Shown here: piece by piece, positions 1 through 6,609 of the stretch
Numbering within the stretch: position 1 is the first letter of the stretch
Layout of the letters: each line of letters begins with the position of its first letter
Origin: 73-13 sp035556075
GTDB lineage: Bacteria > Actinomycetota > Actinomycetes > Actinomycetales > Microbacteriaceae
Assembly (NCBI GenBank): GCA_035556075.1
Contig: DATMFQ010000050.1
Coordinates: forward strand, 1-63,961
Length of the DNA: 63,961 nucleotides
Direction: 5' to 3'
Notes under the pieces: model-generated
Database searches by the model: none
What the model saw: only the letters and a program-made list of their open reading frames with translations
What the model was told of the DNA's origin: nothing
Position numbers and translations under genes: made by a program

Positions 1-8
1 CATCCGCT
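1..8 (+). tRNA. tRNA-Gly, 3' end only (partial)
   Basis: The first eight bases match the 3' acceptor strand plus discriminator of an actinobacterial tRNA-Gly (acceptor GCGGATG pairing with CATCCGC). Gly-Cys-Val is a common tRNA gene order in Actinobacteria, and tRNA-Cys and tRNA-Val follow here. Only the acceptor strand is visible, so the identity rests on context. Confidence 0.45.
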
Positions 9-61
9 CGAGGATGGTTTCTGAACCTCTCGGGGCCCGAAGATTCGTCGACGGGCACCAC

Positions 62-132
62 GGTGGCGTGGCCGAGCGGCTAGGCACCGGCCTGCAAAGC
101 CGTTTACACGGGTTCGAATCCCGTCGCCACCT
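62..132 (+). tRNA. tRNA-Cys (GCA)
   Basis: A full cloverleaf can be drawn. The acceptor GGTGGCG (62-68) pairs with CGCCACC (125-131) and the discriminator is T, the usual base for tRNA-Cys. The anticodon loop CTGCAAA gives anticodon GCA, and the T loop is GGTTCGAATCC. No CCA is encoded. Confidence 0.97.
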
Positions 133-172
133 CACGGTCGCGAGACTGATAACTAAATAGCCTGAACTTCAG

Positions 173-244
173 GCGCGATTGGCGCAGCGGTAGCGCGCTT
201 CCCTGACACGGAAGAGGTCACTGGTTCGATCCCAGTATCGCGCA
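173..244 (+). tRNA. tRNA-Val (GAC)
   Basis: The acceptor GCGCGAT (173-179) pairs with ATCGCGC (237-243), with discriminator A at 244. The anticodon stem CTTCC/GGAAG closes the loop CTGACAC, giving anticodon GAC at 205-207. The T arm contains GGTTCGATCCC. It lies 40 bp after tRNA-Cys and is probably co-transcribed with it. Confidence 0.97.
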
Positions 245-252
245 CAGGAGGG

Positions 253-282
253 ACTCCCGATCAGCCGGGGGTTTCTTGTTTT
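253..282 (+). terminator. Rho-independent terminator of the tRNA cluster
   Basis: The stem CTCCCG (254-259) pairs with CGGGGG (266-271) through one T-G wobble, around a six-base loop. A T-rich run (TTTCTTGTTTT) follows. It sits 9 bp after tRNA-Val and before the next promoter. Confidence 0.7.
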
Positions 283-349
283 CACGGTCTTGGGGAGCCG
301 CCGCGGGCCGTGGGCGGTTGTCTGTGTCGTGGCTTTTGTCGCGAGCGCC

Positions 350-355
350 TACACT
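350..355 (+). promoter_or_regulatory. -10 box TACACT, leaderless start
   Basis: TACACT lies 7 nt before the ATG at 363, which places the transcription start at the start codon itself. No Shine-Dalgarno sequence is present. Confidence 0.6.
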
Positions 356-362
356 CGCGGCC

Positions 363-566
363 ATGATCCGCCTCCCGCCGCCGGGCCGTCGCGTCGTGGT
401 GCGACACCTACTGCCGACCGGTCAGGCGACGGACGTCCTGGGCGAGCTGCTCAGCGCTGATGCCGAGGCCGTCGTCGTCGACGGCAAGCGCGGGGTCGAG
501 CGCATCGCCGTGTCAGCGATCATCGCCGCCAAGGAGATCCCACCGCCACCGACGCCCCGGCGATGA
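363..566 (+). CDS. small SH3-like domain protein (67 aa)
   Basis: This 67-residue protein is one small beta-rich domain with the pattern GRRVVVRHLLPTGQATDVLG, then an EAVVVDG strand and a VSAIIAAKEIPPPP tail. That pattern resembles the N-terminal domain placed before a GNAT acetyltransferase domain in some actinobacterial proteins (recalled from Rv0428c-like sequences). Here it stands alone, with no acetyltransferase part before the TGA. The ATG at 363 was chosen because the -10 box TACACT lies 7 nt upstream. The function is unknown; the family link is by motif memory only. Confidence 0.7.
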   Translation: MIRLPPPGRRVVVRHLLPTGQATDVLGELLSADAEAVVVDGKRGVERIAVSAIIAAKEIPPPPTPRR

Positions 567-612
567 ACGATACGGGGTGCCGCCTAGCGAGGAATCCTGT
601 TTGACTCGGTGC

Positions 613-927
613 ATGAGCAACGCAGTCATCCAGGTCACCACCGATGCCGCGGCGATCGACCGGGCGGTCGAGTCTGCCCAGCGCATTCTCGAGCAGCTCC
701 CGGATCTCCAGATCCGCGTCATCGTCCACGGCGAGGCGCTTGACGCGGTCGTCGGCACCGAGCCGCTCGAGCACGACCCCGCGGTGCGGGTCGAGGCGTG
801 CAGTCTCGGGCTCCGTGCGCGAGGGCACTCGCTCGACGAACTGCGCCCCGGATTCGACACGGTCGCCGGGGCATCCGCGGCCATCATCCAGGCGCAGCTC
901 GACGGCGCGGCCTATCTGCGCCTGTGA
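613..927 (+). CDS. DsrE/DsrF-like family protein
   Basis: This 104-residue protein fits the DsrE/F-like fold. It has an N-terminal helix (AVESAQRILEQLPD), a strand IRVIVHGEALDAVVG, a segment with one Cys (EACSLGLRARG) and the C-terminal pattern FDTVAGASAAIIQAQLDGAAYLRL. Family members include sulfur-relay proteins with one conserved Cys, and many are uncharacterised. The single Cys (about residue 63) would be the candidate reactive residue. The stop at 925-927 directly abuts the stop of the convergent gene. The substrate is unknown. Confidence 0.75.
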   Translation: MSNAVIQVTTDAAAIDRAVESAQRILEQLPDLQIRVIVHGEALDAVVGTEPLEHDPAVRVEACSLGLRARGHSLDELRPGFDTVAGASAAIIQAQLDGAAYLRL

Positions 928-1122
928 TCAGTCGCGCATCCGTTCCTTCGCCTCGTTGCGAGCCTTGACCGACTCCGCCTCGGCCTCGGCGCGCTTGACC
1001 TCGGCGTCGGCCTGGATCTCGTCGATCTTGTCCTTCGCCCGATCGACGGTGTCCTCCATCTTGCGCCCGACCTGCTCGGCCGCCTCGCCGACGGTCTCTT
1101 TCGCGTCATCCAGGAATCCCAT
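928..1122 (-). CDS. small amphipathic helical protein (64 aa)
   Basis: This highly charged protein is rich in Ala, Glu, Lys and Asp and looks almost wholly helical. It begins MGFLDDAKETVGEAAEQVG and continues with heptad-like repeats. The opening resembles the small actinobacterial proteins annotated as MT0933-like antitoxins or LEA/CsbD-like stress proteins, but no toxin partner is next to it. The ATG at 1122 has a strong upstream GAGGAGG. Coding is supported by the start signal and clear amino-acid bias. Function is not assigned. Confidence 0.7.
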   Translation of the reverse strand: MGFLDDAKETVGEAAEQVGRKMEDTVDRAKDKIDEIQADAEVKRAEAEAESVKARNEAKERMRD

Positions 1123-1194
1123 GTCCGTCCTCCTCGGTCGTGAATGGTGGTGAGTGCGTCACATTACGGAGCCGGGGCGAGGGGAGCGAGGGGC

Positions 1195-1219
1195 TTGCAC
1201 ACCGGCGCAATGTGTGCAA
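1195..1219. promoter_or_regulatory. inverted repeat TTGCACAC-N9-GTGTGCAA
   Basis: Perfect 8-bp arms (1195-1202 and 1212-1219) are separated by 9 bp. The repeat lies 73-97 bp upstream of the 64-aa minus-strand gene and just past the stop of the gene at 1241-1525. It looks like a dimeric repressor or activator site. No candidate regulator gene is adjacent. Confidence 0.45.
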
Positions 1220-1240
1220 AGTGTGGCGATGTCACCGAAT

Positions 1241-1525
1241 TCAGCGCAGGTCGATGCCGGCCGTCCCCGCGATGAGCGCCTCGGGGGACACGCCGGTGTG
1301 CGAGGCGAGCTGCGTGAGGAGGGCCGCACCCGTGATGGCGGCCGCGGAGATGAGCCGGTGCAGCCGCGCGGGGTCATCGTCCTCGGCGAGATAGCGGTTG
1401 ACGGCGGCATTCGACCGGTTGACGGTCTCCACGTCCGCCGTGACGTAGGCGGAGACGAGGCCGGCGAAGACCTCCCGGGCCTCGGCGAGCTCTGGCCATG
1501 CTCGGTTGTCTGGTTCCGGCGTCAT
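1241..1525 (-). CDS. conserved-looking hypothetical protein (94 aa)
   Basis: I do not recognise this family. The protein starts MTPEPDNRAWPELAEAREVF and is mostly helical, with a long segment around VSAYVTADVETVNRSNAAVNRY and a small-residue helix ISAAAITGAALLTQLA. It lacks a signal peptide, metal motifs and obvious membrane spans. The ATG at 1525 was chosen over upstream codons because GGAGG lies 5 nt before it. It follows DUF3097 on the same strand after a 46-bp gap and may be co-transcribed with it. Confidence 0.6.
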   Translation of the reverse strand: MTPEPDNRAWPELAEAREVFAGLVSAYVTADVETVNRSNAAVNRYLAEDDDPARLHRLISAAAITGAALLTQLASHTGVSPEALIAGTAGIDLR

Positions 1526-1571
1526 GGTGCCTCCTTGGCTCGGGTGGCGAGGAATCCGTCGTGCCACAACG

Positions 1572-2453
1572 CTAGCTGTAGCTGTCCTCGCTGCCCTCCG
1601 TCACGAAGTCGATGAGCTCCTCGACCCGGCCCAGCAGTGATGGTTCGAGATCGGCGAAGCCGCGGACCCGAGCGAGGATCCGTTGCCAGGCGGCGGCGAT
1701 ATCCGCCTGGTCCTCGTGCGGCCAGCCAAACGCCTCGCACACGCCGTGCTTCCACTCGACGCCGCGGGGCACGACCGGCCACGCTGCGATGCCGAGCGCC
1801 CGCGGCGTCACGGCCTGCCACACGTCGACGTAGGGGTGCCCGAGGACGAGGGTGTGCGGGCCGTGCGGGGAGGCGGCGATCGCCTCGGCGATGCGCGACT
1901 CCTTCGAGCCGGGCACGAGGTGGTCGACGAGCACACCGATGCGCCGCCCGGGAGCGGGCCGGAAGTCGTCGAGGAATGCACGGAGGTGGTCGATGCCCTC
2001 CAGGTACTCGACCACCACTCCCTCAATGCGCAGGTCGTCACCCCACACTCGCTCGACGAGCTCCGCATCGTGCCGCCCCTCGACGAGGATGCGGCTCGCC
2101 CGTGCCACGCGCGCCGGCGCATCCGGCACCGCGAGCGACCCCGACGCGGTGCGAGTCGGTACCCGTGCGGGCGCGACGATCGGTGCCGGGGGCACGAGCC
2201 GCACCGTCTCGCCGTCGATGAGGAAGCCGGTGCCGAGTGGGAAGTGTCGCACACGCCCATGGCGGTCCTCGAGGGCGACTGTGCGCCTGTCCGCGCCCAC
2301 CACCGCCCCGGTCCAGCCACCGTCGGCGACCTCGACGACGAGATCGAGCTCCGCGGTGACCTCCGCCACTACCGGGCGACCGACCGAGCGCCAGTCGCCA
2401 GCGAGCACATCGCTGCCGTAGCGGTCGTCGGGCTGGGCGTCCTCGGTTCTCAC
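1572..2453 (-). CDS. DUF3097 family protein
   Basis: This 293-residue protein starts with the family signature DRYGSDVLAGDWR. A small beta domain (residues about 25-90, including LEDRHGRVRHFPLG) is followed by a TOPRIM-like half with ILVEGRHDAELVERVWGDD and IGVLVDHLVPGSKESRIAEA. DUF3097 is widespread in Actinobacteria. Its biochemical role is not established; the acidic VEGRHD and VDH positions suggest a metal-dependent TOPRIM-like fold (inference). The GTG start has TAGCCT 6 nt upstream. The gene diverges from thrS. Confidence 0.85.
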   Translation of the reverse strand: MRTEDAQPDDRYGSDVLAGDWRSVGRPVVAEVTAELDLVVEVADGGWTGAVVGADRRTVALEDRHGRVRHFPLGTGFLIDGETVRLVPPAPIVAPARVPTRTASGSLAVPDAPARVARASRILVEGRHDAELVERVWGDDLRIEGVVVEYLEGIDHLRAFLDDFRPAPGRRIGVLVDHLVPGSKESRIAEAIAASPHGPHTLVLGHPYVDVWQAVTPRALGIAAWPVVPRGVEWKHGVCEAFGWPHEDQADIAAAWQRILARVRGFADLEPSLLGRVEELIDFVTEGSEDSYS

Positions 2454-2459
2454 CGAGCG

Positions 2460-2465
2460 AGGCTA
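2460..2465 (-). promoter_or_regulatory. -10 box TAGCCT of the DUF3097 gene
   Basis: TAGCCT on the minus strand ends 6 nt before the GTG start at 2453, a leaderless arrangement. Confidence 0.55.
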
Positions 2466-2531
2466 GCCCGCGGGGTGCGCCGACCGAGGCATCGACATGC
2501 TGACCGCGGAAGCGGCGTGGGCCGCCCGCAT

Positions 2532-2537
2532 TAGGCT
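2532..2537 (+). promoter_or_regulatory. -10 box TAGGCT of thrS
   Basis: TAGGCT lies 8 nt before the GTG at 2546. This supports GTG 2546 over the in-frame TTG at 2537, which lies on the box itself. Confidence 0.55.
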
Positions 2538-2545
2538 TGGGTCTC

Positions 2546-4507
2546 GTGGCAGGCACCGGATTCGACCTCTTCTCCGACCGCTCCGTCGTCGCAATGCGCG
2601 TCGACGGCGAGCTGAAGGATCTGGCGACCACGCTGACGGGCACCGAGCAGGTCGAGCCGATCACGATCGACTCCGAGGACGGGCTTGCAATCCTCCGCCA
2701 CTCGGCCGCGCACGTGCTCGCGCAGGCCGTGCAGCGCATCAATCCGGAGGCGCGGCTCGGGATCGGACCGCCGATTCAGGACGGCTTCTACTACGACTTT
2801 CAGATCGACGAGCCGCTGACGCCCGAGACGCTCAAGGCCATCTCGAAGGAGATGGAGCGGATCCAGCGCGCCGGGCAGCGATTCGTGCGCCGGGTCGTCA
2901 GCGACGACGAGGCGCGCGCCGAGCTGGCGGACGAGCCGTTCAAACTCGAGCTCATCGGGCTGAAGGGCAAGGCCGCACAGGGCCGGGATGGTGAGTCCGT
3001 CGAGGTCGGGGCCGGTGAGCTCACGATGTACGACAACGTCGACCCGACGACGGGGGAGACGGTCTGGACCGACCTGTGTCGCGGGCCGCACCTGCCGAGC
3101 ACTCGGATGATCGGCAACGGTTGGGCGCTCGAGCGCATTGCCGGCGCGTACTGGCGTGGCGACCAGCGCAATCCCCAGTTGCAGCGCGTCTACGGCACCG
3201 CCTGGCCGTCGAAGGACGAGCTCCGCGCCCACCAGACGCGGTTGGCGGAGGCGGCCAAGCGGGACCACCGCAAGCTCGGCCGCGAGCTCGACCTCTTCAG
3301 CTTCCCCGAGGAGATCGGCTCGGGGCTGTCGGTGTGGCACCCACGCGGCGGCATCGTCCGTCACGAGATGGAGTCACACGCCCGCGCCCGGCACCTCGCC
3401 GCTGGGTACAGCGTCGTCTACACGCCGCACATCTCGAAGGCCGATCTCTTCGCCACGAGTGGTCACCTCGCTACCTACGCGGAGGGCATGTGGCCGCCGC
3501 TGCACATGGACGAGGAGCGGGACGCGATCACCGGCGAGGTGACGAAACCGGGCGTCGACTACTACCTCAAGCCGATGAACTGTCCGATGCACATCCTGAT
3601 CTACCAGGAGCGGCAGCGCAGCTACCGGGACCTCCCGCTGCGGCTCAGCGAGAACGGCACGGTCTACCGCAACGAGCTCTCGGGTGCGCTGCACGGTCTG
3701 ACGCGGGTCCGCGGCTTCACCCAGGATGACGCGCACCTCTTCGTCACGCCCGAGCAGCTCGAGGACGAGGTCGCGAAGGTCATCGAGTTTGTGCTGTCGC
3801 TGCTGCGCGACTTCGGCCTGAGCGACTTCGAGCTCGAGCTGTCGATGAAGGACGACGAGAAGTCGAAGTGGATCGGCTCGGACGAGTACTGGGAGTCCTC
3901 GACGAATGCGCTGCGCCGCGTCGCGCTCGCCTCGGGGCTGGGGCTCACCGAGGTCCCCGGCGAGGCAGCGTTCTACGGCCCGAAGATCGACCTCAAGACG
4001 AAGGATGCGCTCGGCCGCACCTGGCAGCTCTCCACGGTCCAGGTCGATCCGAACCTCCCCGAGCGCTTCGGGCTCGAGTACACGGCCGCCGACGGCTCGA
4101 AGCAGCGGCCCATCATGATCCACCGCGCGCTCATGGGCTCGATCGAGCGATTCTTCGCGATCCTCCTCGAGCACTACGCGGGCGCCTTCCCGGTCTGGCT
4201 CGCGCCAGTCCAGGTGGTCGGCGTCCCCGTCGCCGATCACCACGTGCCCTTCCTCGAGCGCGTCTTTCAGGAGCTGGAGAGGGCTGGGATCCGCGCGGAG
4301 CTCGATACCTCGGGTGAGCGGATGCAGAAGAAGATCAGGAATGCGTCGCTGGCGAAAGTCCCCTATGTCCTCATCGCCGGTGATGCGGACGAGGCGGCGG
4401 GGACCGTGAGCTTCCGACTCCGCGACGGCAGCCAGGACAACGGGGTGCCGATCGCCGAGGCGGTCGCCCGCATCCGCACCGCGATCGACCGGAAGTCGCA
4501 GGTGTAG
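2546..4507 (+). CDS. thrS: threonine--tRNA ligase
   Basis: Charges tRNA-Thr with threonine in the cytoplasm. The 653-residue protein has the usual order. A TGS domain (about 15-60, VDGELKDLATTL) is followed by the SAD editing domain with HSAAHVLAQ and the class II catalytic core (about 240-530). The core keeps the zinc-site motifs MNCPMHILIY, RVRGFTQDDAH and MIHRALMGSIERF. An anticodon-binding domain with GVPVADHH and ERMQKKIR closes the protein. GTG 2546 is chosen from the -10 box spacing; TTG 2537 would add three residues. It is followed after 2 bp by the HIT gene, an order shared with mycobacteria. Confidence 0.96.
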   Translation: MAGTGFDLFSDRSVVAMRVDGELKDLATTLTGTEQVEPITIDSEDGLAILRHSAAHVLAQAVQRINPEARLGIGPPIQDGFYYDFQIDEPLTPETLKAISKEMERIQRAGQRFVRRVVSDDEARAELADEPFKLELIGLKGKAAQGRDGESVEVGAGELTMYDNVDPTTGETVWTDLCRGPHLPSTRMIGNGWALERIAGAYWRGDQRNPQLQRVYGTAWPSKDELRAHQTRLAEAAKRDHRKLGRELDLFSFPEEIGSGLSVWHPRGGIVRHEMESHARARHLAAGYSVVYTPHISKADLFATSGHLATYAEGMWPPLHMDEERDAITGEVTKPGVDYYLKPMNCPMHILIYQERQRSYRDLPLRLSENGTVYRNELSGALHGLTRVRGFTQDDAHLFVTPEQLEDEVAKVIEFVLSLLRDFGLSDFELELSMKDDEKSKWIGSDEYWESSTNALRRVALASGLGLTEVPGEAAFYGPKIDLKTKDALGRTWQLSTVQVDPNLPERFGLEYTAADGSKQRPIMIHRALMGSIERFFAILLEHYAGAFPVWLAPVQVVGVPVADHHVPFLERVFQELERAGIRAELDTSGERMQKKIRNASLAKVPYVLIAGDADEAAGTVSFRLRDGSQDNGVPIAEAVARIRTAIDRKSQV

Positions 4508-4509
4508 CG

Positions 4510-5088
4510 ATGGTCATGCTCGGTGACATCCCCGACGACTACGACGGCACGCACTACGCGAACGCGGAGGACGCCCGCCGAATCGGCGGCGTCCCGGACT
4601 CGTTCCAGCGGCTGTGGGCACCGCATCGGGTCGTGTACATCCAGCAGGGCCAGATGCCGAGCGAGGACGAGTGCCCCTTCTGCCTCGCACCGGGCCTGAG
4701 CGACGAGGACGGGCTCATCGTCGCGCGCGGCACCCACGCATTCGTCCTGCTCAATCTGTTTCCGTACAACTCGGGGCACCTGCTCGTGTGCCCGTATCGC
4801 CATGTTGCGACATATGACGAGGCCACCCCGGAGGAGGTCGCCGAGATCGGCGACCTCACCCAGACGGCGATGCGGGTGCTGACGGCGACCGCGCACGCGC
4901 ACGGATTCAACATCGGTATGAACCAGGGACGCATTGCTGGTGCGGGCATCGCCGACCACCTGCACCAGCACGTCGTGCCGCGGTGGGCGCTCGATGCGAA
5001 CTTCTTTCCGATCATCGCGCAGACGAAGTCGCTGCCGAGGCTGCTCGGCGAGGTCCGGCGGGACATTGCGGCCGCCTGGCCCAAGTAG
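4510..5088 (+). CDS. HIT domain protein, AP4A phosphorylase-like
   Basis: This 192-residue histidine-triad protein has the active-site motif HLHQHVVPRW near residue 152, preceded by a zinc-like region CPFCLA (about residue 56). It resembles the mycobacterial HIT protein encoded next to thrS, which acts on diadenosine polyphosphates. It starts 2 bp after the thrS stop and is presumably translated from the same mRNA. The TAG stop forms the start of the pdxS -10 box. An ATG two codons downstream is an alternative start. Confidence 0.88.
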   Translation: MVMLGDIPDDYDGTHYANAEDARRIGGVPDSFQRLWAPHRVVYIQQGQMPSEDECPFCLAPGLSDEDGLIVARGTHAFVLLNLFPYNSGHLLVCPYRHVATYDEATPEEVAEIGDLTQTAMRVLTATAHAHGFNIGMNQGRIAGAGIADHLHQHVVPRWALDANFFPIIAQTKSLPRLLGEVRRDIAAAWPK

Positions 5089-5091
5089 AAT
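5086..5091 (+). promoter_or_regulatory. -10 box TAGAAT of pdxS, overlapping a stop codon
   Basis: TAGAAT lies 8 nt before the pdxS ATG at 5100. Its first three bases are the stop codon of the preceding HIT gene. Confidence 0.6.
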
Positions 5092-5099
5092 TCTGGATT

Positions 5100-5987
5100 A
5101 TGACTTCTGAAGTGGGTACCAGCCGTGTCAAGCGCGGCCTTGCGGAGATGCTGAAGGGCGGCGTCATCATGGACGTCGTCGATGCGGAGCAGGCGAAGAT
5201 CGCCGAGGACGCCGGTGCGGTCGCCGTCATGGCGCTCGAGCGGGTGCCGGCGGATATCCGTGCGCAGGGCGGCGTCGCGCGCATGAGCGATCCGGACCTC
5301 ATCGACGGCATCATCGAGGCGGTGTCCATCCCGGTCATGGCGAAGGCGCGCATCGGGCACTTCGTCGAGGCGCAGGTGCTGCAGTCGCTTGGTGTCGACT
5401 ACATCGACGAGTCCGAGGTGCTCTCGCCGGCCGACTACGTCAACCACATCGACAAGTGGCCGTTCACGGTGCCGTTCGTGTGCGGGGCGACGAACCTCGG
5501 GGAGGCGCTGCGTAGGATCACCGAGGGTGCCGCGATGATCCGCTCGAAGGGCGAGGCCGGCACGGGGGATGTGTCCGAGGCGACGCGGCATATCCGCACG
5601 ATCCACGGGGAGATCAACGCGCTCAAGGCGAAGACGCCGGACGAGCTGTATGTCGCGGCCAAGGAGTTGCAGGCCCCGTATGAGCTCGTCGCGGAGGTGG
5701 CGGCGACCGGCAAGCTCCCTGTTGTGTTGTTTGTCGCCGGTGGTGTCGCGACCCCCGCGGATGCGGCGATGATGATGCAGCTCGGCGCGGACGGCGTCTT
5801 CGTCGGCTCGGGCATCTTCAAGTCGGGGAACCCGGCGGCGCGGGCGAAGGCGGTCGTGAAGGCGACCGCGGCCTATCAGGATGCGGCGCTCATCGCCGAT
5901 GTCTCGCGTGGCCTCGGCGAGGCGATGGTCGGCATCAATGTCGCCGACCTGCCGGCGCCGCACCGCCTCGCCGAGCGCGGCTGGTAA
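5100..5987 (+). CDS. pdxS: pyridoxal 5'-phosphate synthase, lyase subunit
   Basis: Makes pyridoxal 5'-phosphate from ribose 5-phosphate, glyceraldehyde 3-phosphate and ammonia delivered by PdxT. The 295-residue TIM-barrel protein is near-identical in pattern to the family. It has VKRGLAEMLKGGVIMDVV at the N-terminus, MAKARIGHFVEAQ, and the phosphate-binding GGVATPADAAMMMQLGADG followed by VFVGSGIFKSG. The ATG at 5100 fits a leaderless promoter. pdxT follows 7 bp downstream, giving a two-gene operon. Confidence 0.97.
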   Translation: MTSEVGTSRVKRGLAEMLKGGVIMDVVDAEQAKIAEDAGAVAVMALERVPADIRAQGGVARMSDPDLIDGIIEAVSIPVMAKARIGHFVEAQVLQSLGVDYIDESEVLSPADYVNHIDKWPFTVPFVCGATNLGEALRRITEGAAMIRSKGEAGTGDVSEATRHIRTIHGEINALKAKTPDELYVAAKELQAPYELVAEVAATGKLPVVLFVAGGVATPADAAMMMQLGADGVFVGSGIFKSGNPAARAKAVVKATAAYQDAALIADVSRGLGEAMVGINVADLPAPHRLAERGW

Positions 5988-5994
5988 GTCGCCG

Positions 5995-6585
5995 GTGGCG
6001 AGCTCGAGCGTCGGGGTGCTCGCCCTGCAGGGCGATGTGCGCGAGCACGTCCACGCCCTGCGCTCGCTCGGTGCCGATGTGGTCGAGGTGCGCCGCCCGC
6101 GCGAGCTCGCGGCGGTCGGCGGCCTCGTCATCCCGGGGGGCGAGTCGAGCGTCATCGACAAGCTGTCCCGGCTGTTCGACCTTGCCGGACCGATCCGGGG
6201 GCGGATCCGGGCGGGGATGCCGGTCTTTGGCACGTGTGCTGGGATGATCTGCCTTGCCGACTCGCTCCGCGACGCGATCGACGGCCAGGAGACGTTCGGC
6301 GGCCTCGACATGGTGGTCCGGCGCAACGCCTTTGGGCCGCAGACGGAGTCGTTCGAGGTCGACCTCGACGTGCCCGTCCTCGAGGGGCCACCGGTCCACG
6401 CGGTCTTCATCCGCGCGCCGGTGGTCGAGGAGGTCGGCCCGGAGGTGCGGGTGCTCGCCGCCCTGCCCGACGGCCGGGTCGTCGCGGTCGAGCAGGGCGG
6501 GCTGCTGGCGACCTCCTTCCACCCCGAGATGAATGGGGAGCTGCGCTTCCACGAGCGCTTCCTGGATCGGGTGCACGCGGCCTGA
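5995..6585 (+). CDS. pdxT: pyridoxal 5'-phosphate synthase, glutaminase subunit
   Basis: Class I glutamine amidotransferase that feeds ammonia to PdxS. The 196 residues equal the usual family length. VGVLALQGDVREH opens the protein, PGGESS follows at about residue 46, the catalytic Cys lies in GTCAGMICLA (about residue 79), and a C-terminal SFHPE supplies the His-Glu pair. The GTG at 5995 begins 7 bp after pdxS with no strong ribosome-binding site, so translation is probably coupled. Confidence 0.96.
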   Translation: MASSSVGVLALQGDVREHVHALRSLGADVVEVRRPRELAAVGGLVIPGGESSVIDKLSRLFDLAGPIRGRIRAGMPVFGTCAGMICLADSLRDAIDGQETFGGLDMVVRRNAFGPQTESFEVDLDVPVLEGPPVHAVFIRAPVVEEVGPEVRVLAALPDGRVVAVEQGGLLATSFHPEMNGELRFHERFLDRVHAA

Positions 6586-6609
6586 GCGGCGATGGGTCAT
6601 GCTGGAGGT

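Noticed and set aside
928..1122. Type II antitoxin with a partner toxin
   Set aside because: Only a weak resemblance to MT0933-like proteins, and no toxin-like gene is adjacent; left as a small helical protein.
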